Positions 6,574 through 8,050 of a stretch of DNA of 8,050 nt are shown here, one piece after another; within the stretch, counting starts at the first letter, position 1; each line of letters starts with the position of its first letter. This DNA comes from Nannocystaceae bacterium (GTDB lineage Bacteria > Myxococcota_A > Polyangia > Nannocystales > Nannocystaceae), in contig JAESSZ010000186.1 of the NCBI GenBank assembly GCA_016763875.1, positions 1 through 8,050 on the forward strand, written 5' to 3'. Below the pieces are notes generated by a model. That model made no database searches, was not told the DNA's origin, and saw only the letters and a program-made list of their open reading frames with translations. Position numbers and translations under genes: made by a program.

Positions 6574-7497
6574 TCAGCTGTTCACGCTCGAGTGGGGGCG
6601 GCTCTCCGCCACGTCGGGCAGACCTTTGAGAAAGATGACGTCGTCGCGATGGTTGAGATAGGCCTCGAAGACAAACTCGGTCCAGAAGTCGCGCGCCGGG
6701 CCGAACTTCATCAGGCGCTCGTATCGGGCAACGTGGTCCTGTGCGGGGGCGTCGGGCAGCGTTCGATCGAAGTAGGCATGCCAGTCGCTGGCTGGTTCCA
6801 TGAGGACGTATGGCGTGGTGAACACCACATGTTCCTCGATGTCGGGCAACGCTGGCGGGAGCACCCGGACGTACCACAGCTCCCCCTTGCGCCCGCGGTA
6901 TCCGGAAGGGACAAGCGCGCGGCAGACCGTGTCGGTGACCAGCTCGCGGAGCGTGACCGTGTCCCCCTGGATGCCCTCGTGGGCATAAATGCCCATGCGT
7001 GATTCCTGCATCAACCCGATCAGTCGCACAAGCTCCTTGTCCATGCCGAAGGCCGTGCCCACGGCCATGGTCGTGGTGCCGATGGTTTCTTGCGCCAGCC
7101 CGACGCAAGCATCGAAGAACGCCCAGCAGGTAAAGAAGGACGTGGTCAGCGGGCTCATGGGCGGGCCGCACGGCGCGTACTCGTCCTCGGCCTTCGAGAT
7201 GAGCCGGGAGAACCGATCCATCTCCTGCAGCGTGGTGAGCTGCTCGGACATGACCGAGACCTGGTTCTGAGCGTAGACGTAGATCGCGTGTGCCGGATGG
7301 TGGTCGGCGAGATCCTCCCGCGTAGCGACCGTCTTTTGAAGCTCGGCCGCGTTCTCCTTGCCCATCTGGAACGCCTTCAGATCGACGACCTTGCCATTCA
7401 CGTACCCGTTCATCCTCTTGACGAGCTTGCTCGCGATGGGGCGGCGGCGCTTGAGCGTGGCGCCCTTGCTGCGCGTGTTCTTTCCGTTCTTGCTCAA
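6574..7497 (-). CDS. Conserved protein of unknown function, first gene of the minus-strand block
   Basis: This is an intact 307-residue frame starting at TTG 7497, with AAGGA (7506-7510) 8 nt before it; the next in-frame ATG (MNGYVNGK, residue 29) is a weaker alternative. The N-terminus is very basic (residues 1-30, many Lys/Arg). A helical region follows (60-105), then a conserved-looking core: CGPPMSPLTTSFFTCWAFFD (110-129), QESRMGIYAHEG (164-175), LRELVTD (183-189) and GELWYVRVLPP (205-215). Next come HVVFTTPYVL (223-232) and near the C-terminus FEAYLNHRDDVIFLKGLPD. I have seen such motifs in hypothetical proteins of large-genome bacteria but know no function. No transmembrane segment or catalytic motif is evident. 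The basic N-terminus could bind nucleic acid (inference). It heads the block with the TIGR04255 gene, whose remaining sequence begins in the same frame right after its TGA. Confidence 0.8.
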   Translation of the reverse strand: MSKNGKNTRSKGATLKRRRPIASKLVKRMNGYVNGKVVDLKAFQMGKENAAELQKTVATREDLADHHPAHAIYVYAQNQVSVMSEQLTTLQEMDRFSRLISKAEDEYAPCGPPMSPLTTSFFTCWAFFDACVGLAQETIGTTTMAVGTAFGMDKELVRLIGLMQESRMGIYAHEGIQGDTVTLRELVTDTVCRALVPSGYRGRKGELWYVRVLPPALPDIEEHVVFTTPYVLMEPASDWHAYFDRTLPDAPAQDHVARYERLMKFGPARDFWTEFVFEAYLNHRDDVIFLKGLPDVAESRPHSSVNS

Positions 7498-7505
7498 GTG
7501 CCCCG

Positions 7506-7510
7506 TCCTT
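7506..7510 (-). promoter_or_regulatory. Shine-Dalgarno AAGGA deciding the TTG start at 7497
   Basis: Read on the minus strand, AAGGA stands 8 nt before TTG 7497, which supports this non-ATG start over the ATG 28 codons later. It lies in the 34-bp gap between two divergent frames, so any minus-strand promoter must lie within or beyond the start of the plus-strand gene at 7532, if that start is correct. Confidence 0.5.
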
Positions 7511-7531
7511 GCTTCGTAGCTTCTACCGCAC

Positions 7532-7963
7532 GTGCAGATTCATCGCCACGGGGGTGCGGACGCCTCGATAGCGCGGGTGCCTCCATCGCCCGGCACCCGC
7601 ATCTTTGGATCCCCGAATAGCCGTCAGGTCCACGATTTTCTCGTCGACGAGGGGCTCGTCGAAATCAGCCGAGCTCGGATTCGGCTGTCCGAGGAGAACA
7701 TCGGCGTCTACGGCGTCGATGCGCTTGTTCTAACGTTCGGCTCTGTGGCAATCGTGCTCAATCCCATGGGCACGCTCATGGTTGGATCCCGTGGGCGCAT
7801 CGACCTCTACCGCCGCGGCCGTCGCGGAGCCCAGTCAGCCATGCTGATCCTAAGCGGGTCGAAGAAGGACGCATCTTGGGCGATCTGGCAGTCCCGCGAC
7901 CCACGGGACGAGGACCCGCTAAGTTGGAAGACATTCGAGAGGGCGCTCGAACGGCTCTTGTAG
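7532..7963 (+). CDS. Uncharacterised small protein, 143 residues
   Basis: This plus-strand frame runs from GTG 7532 to TAG 7963. From about residue 25 the sequence looks like a folded domain: FGSPNSRQVHDFLVDEGLVE, SEENIGVYGVDALVLTFG, VLNPMGTLMVGSRGRIDLY, AMLILSGSKKDASWAIW and a C-terminal KTFERALERLL helix. The alternation suggests an alpha/beta or beta-rich fold with a terminal helix. The first ~20 residues are poor in such character, so the true start may be later (for example GTG 7577, VPPSPGTRIFGSP). No domain, signal peptide or membrane segment is recognised. It is divergent from the 307-residue gene and is followed after 4 bp by another possible start (7968), which suggests an operon continuing to the right. 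Function unknown. Confidence 0.55.
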   Translation: MQIHRHGGADASIARVPPSPGTRIFGSPNSRQVHDFLVDEGLVEISRARIRLSEENIGVYGVDALVLTFGSVAIVLNPMGTLMVGSRGRIDLYRRGRRGAQSAMLILSGSKKDASWAIWQSRDPRDEDPLSWKTFERALERLL

Positions 7964-7967
7964 GTTC

Positions 7968-8050
7968 ATGGTGACGCTCGACGACGATCTCACCAAGGCG
8001 GGCCCCGGTCAGCTCATCTCGGAGCCCGTGCCCGGTGCGCCGGCTTCAAG
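7968..8050 (+). CDS. Start of a downstream gene, cut by the right edge
   Basis: ATG 7968 follows the preceding stop by 4 bp and the frame stays open for 27 codons to the edge (MVTLDDDLTKAGPGQLISEP and on). Close spacing and an acidic, plausible N-terminus favour a real co-transcribed gene, but the fragment is too short to name a family or to exclude chance in GC-rich DNA. GTG 7971 is an equally good start. Confidence 0.35.
   Translation, partial: MVTLDDDLTKAGPGQLISEPVPGAPAS

Noticed and set aside
6229..7002. 257-codon plus-strand frame opposite the TIGR04255 and 307-residue genes
   Set aside because: It is the antisense shadow of two minus-strand frames with recognisable protein motifs and shows no motif of its own.
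6389..7171. 260-codon minus-strand frame overlapping the 307-residue gene
   Set aside because: His/Arg/Gly/Pro-rich and out of frame with the conserved-looking core; a shadow frame.

Overview
The window is GC-rich bacterial chromosome with short gaps and gene groups on both strands. Codon use, frequent GTG/TTG starts and the protein types (a membrane-anchored M20 peptidase, a SprT-like/DUF2786 protein, an AAA+ ATPase of the subtilase-partner type) suggest a large-genome environmental bacterium such as a member of Myxococcota or Planctomycetota. This is an inference; there is no rRNA or other taxonomic marker.

Layout. (1) 1-516, minus: the 5' part of an uncharacterised membrane or lipoprotein gene that runs off the left edge. 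(2) 613-2082, plus: an intact M20 metallopeptidase, divergent from (1). (3) 2124-3233, plus: an intact SprT-like zinc-protease domain fused to DUF2786. (4) 3518-4504, plus: an intact AAA+ ATPase. It is followed at 4541 by what looks like the first ~50 codons of its usual partner, an S8 subtilisin-like peptidase; the rest of that gene is absent. (5) 4803-7497, minus: a co-directional block, in transcription order a conserved 307-residue protein of unknown function (intact), a TIGR04255-family protein (N-terminus missing, C-terminal frame shifted), a ~70-residue small protein (one apparent frameshift) and a ~253-residue protein with a WRQGSV/SQDCD signature (two apparent +1 frameshifts). (6) 7532-7963, plus: a 143-residue uncharacterised protein divergent from the block, then the beginning of another plus-strand ORF running off the right edge.

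The main point of interest is 4541-6573, where two modules are damaged: the ATPase has lost its protease partner, and the three distal genes of the minus-strand block each carry an indel or truncation. Genes on both sides (M20, SprT/DUF2786, ATPase, 307-residue protein, about 4.5 kb together) have no visible frameshift. This looks like an accessory, possibly defence-related region under decay or recombination, with the minus-strand block the best candidate for a little-described multi-gene system. Localised assembly error remains a real alternative. No tRNA, rRNA, CRISPR array, insertion sequence or convincing terminator was recognised.
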